Below are positions 1 through 5,592 of a stretch of 5,799 bases of DNA, one piece after another (the stretch's first letter is position 1; each line of letters opens with the position of its first letter). A model generated the notes under the pieces. That model made no database searches. It was not told where the DNA came from and saw only the letters and a program-made list of their open reading frames with translations. The stretch spans positions 1 to 5,799 of the forward strand of contig JAHKZS010000072.1 in assembly GCA_020626545.1 (NCBI GenBank), read 5' to 3'. A program made the translations under genes and the position numbers. The DNA is from a bacterium. GTDB lineage: Bacteria > Bacillota > Clostridia > Oscillospirales > Acutalibacteraceae.

Positions 1-99
1 GCTAAAAGCCTAAAGATAAAAGGACTGAAAAAGGGCAAGACTACTTTAAAGATTACCGTAAACGGAGTTAAACTAAAGTTAAAAGTTAAAGTAAAATAA
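1..99 (+). CDS. 3' end of a lysine-rich Ig-like (Big_2-type) surface protein, partial
   Basis: The window opens inside a reading frame of 32 codons plus TAA. The visible residues include GLKKGKTTLKITVNG followed by alternating K/L/V residues. Twelve of the 32 residues are lysine and none is acidic. The 'G-L-K-x-G-x-T-T-L-x-I-x-V' pattern followed by a terminal beta strand is what the end of bacterial Ig-like group 2 (Big_2) domains looks like, and it resembles the lysine-rich region of the secreted peptidase at 3221-5314. A terminator begins nine bases after the stop, which supports a real gene end. By inference this is the C-terminus of a secreted or wall-associated protein. Everything upstream, including any enzymatic domain, lies outside the window, so its function cannot be given. 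Confidence 0.7.
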   Translation, partial: AKSLKIKGLKKGKTTLKITVNGVKLKLKVKVK

Positions 100-107
100 C
101 AGAAACC

Positions 108-136
108 GAGCCGATGTGAAAATCGGCTCAGTTTTT
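108..136 (+). terminator. Intrinsic terminator after the partial surface-protein gene
   Basis: GAGCCGAT (108-115) pairs perfectly with ATCGGCTC (122-129) around a six-base loop. After two bases comes a T-run (132-136). It lies directly after the stop at 97-99 and ends that transcript before the cstA promoter. Confidence 0.88.
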
Positions 137-168
137 ATTATAAGATTAAATTTTTACAAAATTTTAAA

Positions 169-196
169 TTGACATTTTCGGTCGATAGAGTACAAT
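169..196 (+). promoter_or_regulatory. Sigma-A-type promoter for cstA
   Basis: TTGACA (169-174) is a consensus -35 box, followed after 16 bases by TACAAT (191-196) as the -10 box. The 30 bases upstream of the -35 are very A/T rich and could act as an UP element. The predicted start near 203 gives a short leader. Its ribosome-binding site AGGAG (212-216) lies 11 bases before the ATG, slightly farther than ideal. A TATAAT at 196-201 overlaps the -10 but would need a 21-base spacer. No obvious CRP/CcpA-like operator was recognised. Confidence 0.75.
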
Positions 197-227
197 ATAA
201 TTATAAAGATTAGGAGTGATGAATTAA

Positions 228-1676
228 ATGATTTCGATTTTTATTTCATTCGCTGTTTTGATTGTAGGGTACTTGGTCTACAGCAGGGTTACGGAAAAGA
301 TTTTCGCGCCCGACGGACGTAAAACCCCCGCTATCGAGATTAACGACGGCGTCGATTGCGTTCCGATGAAGCGTTGGAAGGCTTTTCTCGTTCAGCTTCT
401 GAATATCGCGGGCACAGGCCCGATTTTCGGAGCGTTAATGGGCGCGGTGTTTGGCCCCGTAGTATTTTTGTGGATTGTATTCGGTTCGATTTTAGGCGGA
501 GCGGTTCACGATTATATGAGCGGTATGATTAGCTCACGCCACAAGGGCGCTTCTATCGCTGAGCTGTCGGGTACATATGTCGGCAAAATCACAAAGTGGA
601 TAATGCGTGTGTTCTCGGTGGTACTGCTTGTATTATGCGGTACGGTATTTGTTACAAGCCCCGCGGCGTTGCTCGATAAACTTACTCCCGACTGGATGAA
701 CGGAACCTTCTGGGCGGTAGTAATTCTCGTGTATTATCTGCTCGCTACGCTTCTTCCGATAGATAAGCTTATCGGTAAGCTTTATCCTGTTTTCGGAGTT
801 TTGTTGATAGTTATGGCTGTCATGGTTATAGGCGGTATAATTTTCTCGGGCGGTAAATATACAATTCCCGAATTATCGCTTCAAAATCTCCACCCCGAAG
901 GTACTCCTATTTGGCCGTATATGTTTATTACCGTGGCCTGCGGAGCTGTATCGGGCTTCCACGCTACCCAGTCGCCGATGATAGCTAAATGTATTAAAAC
1001 CGAGCAAGAGGGCAGATCTATATTCTACGGCGCTATGATAAGCGAAGCCGTAATCGCTTTAATATGGGCGGCGGCAGGCGTGTCCTTCTACGGCACAACC
1101 CAGCTTTTACACGAAGCGCTTAAAGGCGGAGCTTCTAACGTTGTTTACGATATTTCGACAGGCGTTTTGGGAGTGTTCGGCGGAGCGTTAGCCGTAGCCG
1201 GCGTTATAATTTGTCCGATAACCTCGGGAGATACCGCTTTCAGAAGCGCGAGGCTCGTATTAGCCGAAACCTTTAAGCTCGACCAGAAAAAGATTAAAAA
1301 CCGTCTGTATATCACTATTCCGCTTCTTGCGGTCGGCGGACTTCTCACGTGGTTCGCTATGGTTAACGATAACGGATTCCAGATTGTATGGCGTTACTTC
1401 TCGTGGAGTAATCAGACCTTGGCGATGATAGCGCTTTGGGTATCTACCGTTTATCTGATAAAAAAGGGCAAGTACCGTTTCGGTTCGCTCATTACGGCGT
1501 TCCCCGCGGCGTTTATGACGGCGGTAAGCGTTACGTACTTACTGATGGCTGAGGAAGGCTTCGGACTCAACGCAAATATATCCTATATTATAGGAGCCGC
1601 GGTATCGGGAATAGCACTTATAATTTATTTTGAGTATTTATTTAAAAAGCTGAAAAAACGCAAGCTTAACGAATAA
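228..1676 (+). CDS. cstA: CstA-family carbon starvation / pyruvate-type transporter, short form
   Basis: This encodes a 482-residue polytopic inner-membrane transporter of the CstA family. Characterised enterobacterial members (CstA, BtsT) import pyruvate and are linked to peptide uptake when carbon is scarce. Family blocks are easy to see: NIAGTGPIFGALMGAVFGP (about 59-77), HDYMSGM (94-100), SGFHATQSPMIAKC (242-255), TSGDTAFRSARL (332-343) and RYFSWSNQTLAMIALW (389-404). Hydrophobic helices fill the rest, and a basic tail (KKLKKRK) ends the protein. It is much shorter than the roughly 700-residue E. coli proteins, having the core but no long C-terminal extension; the short form is usual in Firmicutes. 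The ATG has its own promoter and an AGGAG site; an ATG at 219 upstream stops after two codons. The gene is monocistronic and ends in a terminator. The family is very clear, but the exact substrate (pyruvate, peptides or other) is inferred. Confidence 0.95.
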   Translation: MISIFISFAVLIVGYLVYSRVTEKIFAPDGRKTPAIEINDGVDCVPMKRWKAFLVQLLNIAGTGPIFGALMGAVFGPVVFLWIVFGSILGGAVHDYMSGMISSRHKGASIAELSGTYVGKITKWIMRVFSVVLLVLCGTVFVTSPAALLDKLTPDWMNGTFWAVVILVYYLLATLLPIDKLIGKLYPVFGVLLIVMAVMVIGGIIFSGGKYTIPELSLQNLHPEGTPIWPYMFITVACGAVSGFHATQSPMIAKCIKTEQEGRSIFYGAMISEAVIALIWAAAGVSFYGTTQLLHEALKGGASNVVYDISTGVLGVFGGALAVAGVIICPITSGDTAFRSARLVLAETFKLDQKKIKNRLYITIPLLAVGGLLTWFAMVNDNGFQIVWRYFSWSNQTLAMIALWVSTVYLIKKGKYRFGSLITAFPAAFMTAVSVTYLLMAEEGFGLNANISYIIGAAVSGIALIIYFEYLFKKLKKRKLNE

Positions 1677-1683
1677 TTAAAAT

Positions 1684-1715
1684 AGCAGCTCGGATTAATC
1701 TGAGCTGCTGTTTTT
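1684..1715. terminator. Shared bidirectional terminator between convergent genes
   Basis: AGCAGCTCGGA (1684-1694) pairs with TCTGAGCTGCT (1699-1709) through 11 pairs, one of them a wobble on the plus-strand transcript, around the loop TTAA. On the plus strand a TTTTT run follows (1711-1715), ending cstA. On the minus strand the same hairpin is followed by ATTTTAATTATT, a looser U-rich tail for the PrsW-like operon. The minus-strand gene's TAA stop lies in the loop and its last four sense codons (SSSD) are in the stem. Confidence 0.85.
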
Positions 1716-2348
1716 ATGTTTGATATTAAAAATTGCCCGATACTGTTTTAGCAAAATCGGAATAAATGTAACTACAGGTAGTATGAATCCAAAGTATTTA
1801 TAATCGGACTGTGCGAGCATATTGAAAATACCGTGGTAAATTACCGCCAGTACCAACAGCGCGAATGTTCCGCTGAAGAAAAGCTTTTTTCTGTTGCGTA
1901 TATAACACATTCCTATTCCGACTAATCCTGTACAAACGCCGTGCATTAACGCGGTCGAAAAACCTCTTATAATAGCCCAGTCTATGCTGACGGTGTCGAG
2001 GTTTTGGACGAATACTACGATATTCTCGAACATCGCGAATCCTAAACCTGTCGCGAACGCTAAGGGGATAACCTTTTCTCGTTTGTCCGAAATAAATATA
2101 GCGTAAACCAACACGGGCAAAGCCTTTATAATCTCCTCGGTAATCGGCGATATTACGGTTGTAATGTAATAAACGTCGTTGTCGAATAAGGGGACAAGAA
2201 GCTCGTTTACTTCCGATATAACAAGCGATACAAAAAATCCGATAAGCATATATCCGACAAGCGCCCTCGAACTCTTTTTCAGTAAAGCCGTCATAATCAA
2301 CATCGGAGCGGCTACGCATATAAAAAGTACATATATCAGGTTATCCAC
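1695..2348 (-). CDS. PrsW-family intramembrane metalloprotease (M82-like)
   Basis: This encodes a 217-residue membrane protein with the full motif set of the PrsW / CPBP-like glutamic metalloprotease superfamily. The motifs are EEIIK (E71, E72, K75), GFAMFEN (103-109, with E108/N109), R128 with H136 in RGFSTALMHG, and YHGIFNM (H172, N176). These sit in or beside hydrophobic helices, as expected for an active site inside the bilayer. The length matches Bacillus PrsW, about 220 residues, which makes the first cut in anti-sigma factor RsiW. Here no sigma or anti-sigma gene is adjacent, so the substrate is unknown and the symbol prsW is not assigned. The start is GTG, preceded at eight bases by AGGGGG inside the upstream gene. 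The 13-base overlap with that gene implies translational coupling. The stop lies inside the shared terminator. The family is clear and all expected catalytic residues are present; the role is inferred. Confidence 0.9.
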   Translation of the reverse strand: MDNLIYVLFICVAAPMLIMTALLKKSSRALVGYMLIGFFVSLVISEVNELLVPLFDNDVYYITTVISPITEEIIKALPVLVYAIFISDKREKVIPLAFATGLGFAMFENIVVFVQNLDTVSIDWAIIRGFSTALMHGVCTGLVGIGMCYIRNRKKLFFSGTFALLVLAVIYHGIFNMLAQSDYKYFGFILPVVTFIPILLKQYRAIFNIKHKNSSSD

Positions 2349-2992
2349 TTTTTATACCCCCTAGCTACCGTCGGGATAATCAAAAGCGCGGTTATTCCTA
2401 TAAGTACGCTGACGATATTAGTCGCCGCCGCGCTCCTGAGCATAGTAAACGTTTCGATTAAACTCAGTAAAGAGTATACGAGCGCGAGCACGTTATACGG
2501 CCGTAAACATTCTATAACGCCGAACTCTATATCGGGTAAGATTAGGTGCTTTAAGTTATAGTAAGACGATAGCCCCGAAAACAGCGCGATAACTCCGCTC
2601 ATAATTTTTGCGAGTAAAGGATAGTCGGTAAAGAGCATAAATACTACGTAAAGCGCAACTACGCAAGCGGGCGCCGCTAAAGCTATAAGCCTGTATTTTC
2701 TAAGGGCTTTACCGCCGTCGTCGGCTAAGCTGTCCATAGCGCCGAAGTTAGCCGAAAACAGAAACACAAGGCTTCCTATAACGCCTAAAACTCCGAGCTG
2801 GAACTTATCCACAAGCTCGCCGCCGGTAATAATCCGTATAATCTGGTACAGTTTTCCGAAGCCCAGGCATCCTACGGCGAACGTTATCATCTGGGTGAAC
2901 ACGGCTCGGTTCGGTTTAATCAACACTACTATTCCGTAAACAAACCCTATAAACGCGCATACGCATACAAAAAGATTCGCGAATAAGCTCAT
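2336..2992 (-). CDS. Uncharacterised multi-pass (6-7 TM) membrane protein, first gene of PrsW-like operon
   Basis: I do not recognise the family. The 218-residue product is almost entirely hydrophobic, with likely membrane helices near residues 5-25, 31-53, 67-84, 101-121, 127-143, 166-186 and 191-208. Polar connections include SLADDGGKALRKYR (88-101) and DIEFGVIECLRPYN (154-167). It has no signal peptide other than the first helix, no nucleotide-binding motif and no obvious catalytic motif. The ATG is strongly supported by AGGAGG five bases upstream. Its stop codon overlaps the start of the PrsW-type protease by 13 bases, so the two are almost certainly made together from the promoter at 3022-3050. 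By inference it could be a partner, sensor or substrate-presenting subunit of the protease, but nothing in the sequence proves this. The reading frame itself is very secure. Confidence 0.85.
   Translation of the reverse strand: MSLFANLFVCVCAFIGFVYGIVVLIKPNRAVFTQMITFAVGCLGFGKLYQIIRIITGGELVDKFQLGVLGVIGSLVFLFSANFGAMDSLADDGGKALRKYRLIALAAPACVVALYVVFMLFTDYPLLAKIMSGVIALFSGLSSYYNLKHLILPDIEFGVIECLRPYNVLALVYSLLSLIETFTMLRSAAATNIVSVLIGITALLIIPTVARGYKKWIT
2357..2362 (-). promoter_or_regulatory. Internal ribosome-binding site setting the GTG start of the PrsW-like gene
   Basis: On the minus strand AGGGGG lies eight bases before the GTG at 2346-2348 and within the last codons (R-G) of the upstream gene. 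It decides the GTG start and supports coupled translation of the overlapping pair. Confidence 0.65.
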
Positions 2993-3021
2993 ACTATCCT
3001 CCTCTTAAACATTGTTTTTTT

Positions 3022-3050
3022 ATTATATCACGTAATCTTTTATTTCGCAA
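3022..3050 (-). promoter_or_regulatory. Extended -10 promoter for the membrane protein/PrsW operon
   Basis: Read on the minus strand, TTGCGA (3050-3045) serves as a -35 box matching consensus at four of six positions. After exactly 17 bases comes a perfect TATAAT (3027-3022), preceded by TGA, the extended -10 element. Transcription would start near 3015. The AGGAGG of the first gene lies at 2998-3003. Confidence 0.7.
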
Positions 3051-3103
3051 TTATCGTTAGAAAGCTTAGCTTCGGCAGTTTGTACAAATACATTTAAAAC
3101 TTT

Positions 3104-3124
3104 TTGTTGAGTATTTTTCAACAA
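3104..3124. promoter_or_regulatory. Inverted repeat, candidate operator upstream of the S41 peptidase promoter
   Basis: TTGTTGA (3104-3110) and TCAACAA (3118-3124) are perfect inverted repeats with a seven-base spacer, placed 22 bases before the -35 of the peptidase gene and roughly 55 bases upstream of the divergent promoter's -35. T-runs follow it on the plus strand, so a weak A/T-only terminator is the alternative. An operator is an inference from position and symmetry. Confidence 0.35.
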
Positions 3125-3146
3125 TTTTTCTTTTTTACGTAAATCG

Positions 3147-3175
3147 TTGAAATTTTAAAAAGTTTATATTACAAT
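3147..3175 (+). promoter_or_regulatory. Sigma-A-type promoter for the secreted S41 peptidase
   Basis: TTGAAA (3147-3152) and TACAAT (3170-3175) are separated by 17 bases, and the surrounding DNA is strongly A/T rich. Transcription is expected near 3181-3183. The -10 region TACAATATAA is identical to that of the cstA promoter (191-200). Confidence 0.75.
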
Positions 3176-3184
3176 ATAAAGGTA

Positions 3185-3200
3185 TCGCAAATACTTGCGA
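3185..3200 (+). promoter_or_regulatory. Hairpin at the predicted 5' end of the S41 peptidase mRNA
   Basis: TCGCAA (3185-3190) and TTGCGA (3195-3200) form a six-base-pair stem with loop ATAC. It begins only a few bases after the expected transcription start and ends ten bases before the AGGAGG site, which it leaves free. A role as an mRNA-stabilising 5' stem-loop or as an operator is inferred. Confidence 0.4.
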
Positions 3201-3220
3201 AAAAACTATAGGAGGACATT

Positions 3221-5314
3221 ATGAAATTTAAGTTCAAAAGAGTAATAAGCGTATTTCTCGCGGCGCTTATCTGTTCGACGCTCGGCGTCAGTGTACAGGC
3301 AAAGTCCGTGAAGAAGTACGTAAAATCATTAACAGTGAAGTCTAAAGCAACTATCACAATCCCCGCCGATAAAAAAACGGTGACTAAATCCTATACCGTC
3401 AAGGTAAAGGTTAAAGGCAGCGCTTCCAAGAAGTTCACGGCTAAGTCGAACAATACTTCCGTAGCGTCGGTAAAAGTCAGCGGAAGTAAAATCAAGGTTA
3501 CCGCGAAAAAGACAGGCGTAGCCAAGATTACCGTTAAGACCAAGGCTAAAAACGCTAAGGGCAAGAAGCTCAGCAAAAACCTCACCGTTAACGTGGAAAG
3601 GACGATTAAACCTCTACAGCCCGACGAGATTAAAGAAAAAGAGGGCGAAATCACCGAGGAGAACATAACTTGGTACAACTATGAAGGCGGAAAGATAAAT
3701 AAAGCCGAAAATCCCGTTTACTTCTCGTCCGAATATCCCGACGTTCCGTTTGTATCAGACAGCTTTGTTATCAAGACATTTCTTGAAATGTTACAATATA
3801 CCCCTGATTGTAAAGTTGTAAATGTCGCGAACGGACTTATCCGTACCTACAATCTGCCTATGGGTACGTTTATTGACTTCGATTACAAGAATAAGATGCT
3901 GTATTTCAGCGACTATACATCTACGCTTGTCGTAAACGGCGATTATATGGTATTTAACCCATTCGGCATAGGCGCAATGAAAAAAGGCCCGTTTTATAAG
4001 GTGTCCGATAAGGATATATACCACGGCGGCAATCCTATTGCCGTAACCTTTGCGTATAACGAGGTTCCGATGCTCAAAAACGGCAACGATTTCCTTATCC
4101 CGCTCCAGACCTTTTCCGATTTCTTTATGTCATTTACAGGTCAGTTCGCAAGCTATAACGGCAAGGCTATATTCTTTACGGATAATAGTCTTGCGAATAA
4201 CCCGGAGAAAAAAGAGTTTTATGACCTTTACCGCGACTCTGTAAAGACCGATAAAATCTCATCCGCTCTTGCGCAGGTCAACTACTATGAGTTTTGTAAT
4301 GCTCTCGACGCGCACTACGGTTTACAGGCTGCTCACAATATCGGCTCCTTTAACGAGTATTTCAACCGTATGGGAATCAAGAAAAGAATGCTCTCCACAG
4401 ACCTTGAGGAAATCGAAAAGGCTCAGCAGGACGTTTCTACAATGCTGTTCGAGGACTTCCACAGCGGCTCGGGAATGCAGTCGGTATTCCTCAGCGAGCC
4501 CATTGAATACCAGTCTAAGTTAAGCCCTGGTTACTTAAATCGTATGTACAATGATCAGGAAATCCAAAAAGCCCGAAAAAAAGCTCTGGGAACATTTGGT
4601 GAAGATTTCACGGCTTACGAGCGTGTAGGTGACACAGTGTATATTACATTCGACGCCTTTAGAATGGATCCAACGATGGTCTCGTATATGTCCGAGGGCT
4701 ATGAGCCGAAACCGAACAAAGATGATACAATCGCGCTCTTCGCCTATGCTCTCAAGCGTTTGCAAAACGAGGATAAGGACGTCAAGAACGTTGTCATTGA
4801 CCTCGCGTGCAACGGCGGCGGAGCTGTTTTGGCAGGCGGATACGCAATTCAGGCAATCTGCGGTCAGTGCAATATCGATATTCAGAACCCGGTAACATGG
4901 GCTGTCCATCAGTGTGTACTGGATTTTGACCTTAACTTTGACGGTAAATATGACGAGAACGACAAGTCTATACTTGGTTTGGGCAAAAACGTGGCGGTTA
5001 ATATCTCCGGCGCTTCCTTCTCCTGCGGCAACCTGCTCCCGAATGCTCTTGACCAGCTCGACGACAGGATTCTCCTCATCGGCCAGCAGAGTGGCGGCGG
5101 AGCTTGCACTGTCGGCTATCTCTCGACCGCTATCGGCTCAACGATGCAGATTTCGAGCGAGTACCGTTTGTCCACGATGAAGAACGGCTATATCCGAGAT
5201 ATTGACGGCGGTATCGCTCCCGATATATATTTAAGTACAAACAAATTGTTCGACAGAGAGTATATCAATAAGATATTAAACGAACAGTTCGCCGATAAAG
5301 AAGCCAAAAACTAA
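3221..5314 (+). CDS. Secreted S41-family peptidase with lysine-rich Big_2-like domain
   Basis: This encodes a 697-residue exported protein. Residues 1-27 are a signal peptide: basic start KFKFKR, hydrophobic core, likely cut after VQA. Residues 28-126 form a Big_2 Ig-like region with 28 lysines and only two acidic residues. Residues about 215-325 (including GNDFLIPLQTFSDFF) resemble a copper-amine-oxidase-N/stalk-type module. The C-terminal half is an S41 peptidase fold: LFEDFHSGSG (409-418, H414), VIDLACNGGG (525-534), SGASFSCGN (596-604, candidate nucleophiles S599 or S601), IGQQSGGGACTVG (620-632) and DGGIAPDIYL (662-671). The classical CtpA lysine position appears to be glycine here, so a Ser-His mechanism is more likely, as in the tricorn/NSR branch. 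DLNFDGKYDEND (570-581) matches an EF-hand/dockerin calcium loop. AGGAGG sits five bases before the ATG. The gene is transcribed alone and ends in a terminator. The substrate is unknown; extracellular peptide or surface-protein processing is inferred. Confidence 0.9.
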   Translation: MKFKFKRVISVFLAALICSTLGVSVQAKSVKKYVKSLTVKSKATITIPADKKTVTKSYTVKVKVKGSASKKFTAKSNNTSVASVKVSGSKIKVTAKKTGVAKITVKTKAKNAKGKKLSKNLTVNVERTIKPLQPDEIKEKEGEITEENITWYNYEGGKINKAENPVYFSSEYPDVPFVSDSFVIKTFLEMLQYTPDCKVVNVANGLIRTYNLPMGTFIDFDYKNKMLYFSDYTSTLVVNGDYMVFNPFGIGAMKKGPFYKVSDKDIYHGGNPIAVTFAYNEVPMLKNGNDFLIPLQTFSDFFMSFTGQFASYNGKAIFFTDNSLANNPEKKEFYDLYRDSVKTDKISSALAQVNYYEFCNALDAHYGLQAAHNIGSFNEYFNRMGIKKRMLSTDLEEIEKAQQDVSTMLFEDFHSGSGMQSVFLSEPIEYQSKLSPGYLNRMYNDQEIQKARKKALGTFGEDFTAYERVGDTVYITFDAFRMDPTMVSYMSEGYEPKPNKDDTIALFAYALKRLQNEDKDVKNVVIDLACNGGGAVLAGGYAIQAICGQCNIDIQNPVTWAVHQCVLDFDLNFDGKYDENDKSILGLGKNVAVNISGASFSCGNLLPNALDQLDDRILLIGQQSGGGACTVGYLSTAIGSTMQISSEYRLSTMKNGYIRDIDGGIAPDIYLSTNKLFDREYINKILNEQFADKEAKN

Positions 5315-5330
5315 GATTTTAATTTATGCG

Positions 5331-5358
5331 GAACCGTCCTTTCGGGCGGTTCTGTTTT
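5331..5358 (+). terminator. Intrinsic terminator after the S41 peptidase gene
   Basis: GAACCGTCC (5331-5339) pairs with GGGCGGTTC (5344-5352), nine pairs with one wobble, around the loop TTTC, followed by TGTTTT. It starts 17 bases after the TAA stop. Confidence 0.88.
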
Positions 5359-5361
5359 GGT

Positions 5362-5505
5362 GCGGATAACATACCTTTATTATTCCGAAAACGTCTACCT
5401 CGTTTGCTGCGGCGTGTGATAAGCTCTAACTTTGCGTAGCTCTCTCGCGGAAAACAGTCCACCGGACTGTTCCCTTTTCGCTCGTCTTCAAGTCCTGTTA
5501 TCCGC
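5362..5505. repeat. 144-base non-coding segment bounded by 10-base inverted repeats
   Basis: GCGGATAACA (5362-5371) and TGTTATCCGC (5496-5505) are perfect inverted repeats enclosing a segment without a credible gene. Inside lies a strong hairpin (5453-5471). The segment sits between a terminator and another hairpin, next to a transposase relic. Its arrangement suggests a small dispersed repeat (MITE-like) or a folded RNA closed by the 10-bp stem. The minus strand is open across it but has no start codon with a ribosome-binding site, so I do not call a gene. Copy number cannot be seen from one window. Confidence 0.5.
5453..5471. repeat. 8-bp hairpin inside the bounded segment
   Basis: AACAGTCC (5453-5460) and GGACTGTT (5464-5471) are perfect inverted repeats with a three-base ACC loop. 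Flanking GG (5449-5450) and CC (5472-5473) can extend the stem across an AA bulge. No T-run follows closely enough for a standard terminator. Confidence 0.6.
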
Positions 5506-5523
5506 TTGATTGTATAAATATAC

Positions 5524-5555
5524 TTTAAGGGAGTACCGAGTGGTACTCCCTTAAA
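5524..5555. repeat. Perfect 14-bp hairpin, possible terminator for minus-strand transcripts
   Basis: TTTAAGGGAGTACC (5524-5537) and GGTACTCCCTTAAA (5542-5555) pair without mismatch around the loop GAGT. On the plus strand it is followed by A residues, not T. On the minus strand it is preceded by a T-run and followed by GTATATTTATA, so it could weakly terminate transcription coming from the transposase side. It may instead be part of the mobile element's end. Either role is inferred. Confidence 0.6.
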
Positions 5556-5569
5556 AAATGGTGCGAGTG

Positions 5570-5588
5570 TTCATAACGGACTTATGAA
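5570..5588. repeat. Short inverted repeat between hairpin and transposase relic
   Basis: TTCATAA (5570-5576) and TTATGAA (5582-5588) pair around CGGAC. An outer pair, GTGCGAG (5561-5567) and CTCGCAC (5626-5632), encloses it, the second arm lying inside the transposase relic's frame. The nested symmetry may mark a rearrangement junction or may be chance. Confidence 0.35.
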
Positions 5589-5592
5589 AAAT

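Noticed and set aside
61..99. AAAGTTAAAAGTTAAAGTAAAA tandem-like repeat
   Set aside because: It is explained by alternating lysine and valine/leucine codons in the partial coding region.
196..201. TATAAT as the cstA -10 box
   Set aside because: It would need a 21-base spacer from the TTGACA; TACAAT at 191-196 gives 16 bases and is preferred.
1798..2319. 173-codon minus-strand frame inside the PrsW-like gene
   Set aside because: Its Arg/Tyr-rich product has no motifs and it is the shifted-frame shadow of a gene with complete catalytic motifs.
3221..3301. Lipoprotein signal with cysteine at residue 18 of the S41 protein
   Set aside because: The residues before it (A-L-I) do not fit a lipobox, which needs a small residue at -1, and a standard cleavage site VQA follows.
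4535..4909. 124-codon minus-strand frame inside the S41 peptidase gene
   Set aside because: It is antisense to the conserved peptidase domain, has no promoter or ribosome-binding site and no recognisable domain.
5322..5574. Long open minus-strand frame across the 144-base segment
   Set aside because: It is open from a TGA near 5574 to a TAA near 5322 but has no ATG with a ribosome-binding site near its beginning, crosses a terminator and two hairpins, and its composition is not protein-like (runs of R, K and N).
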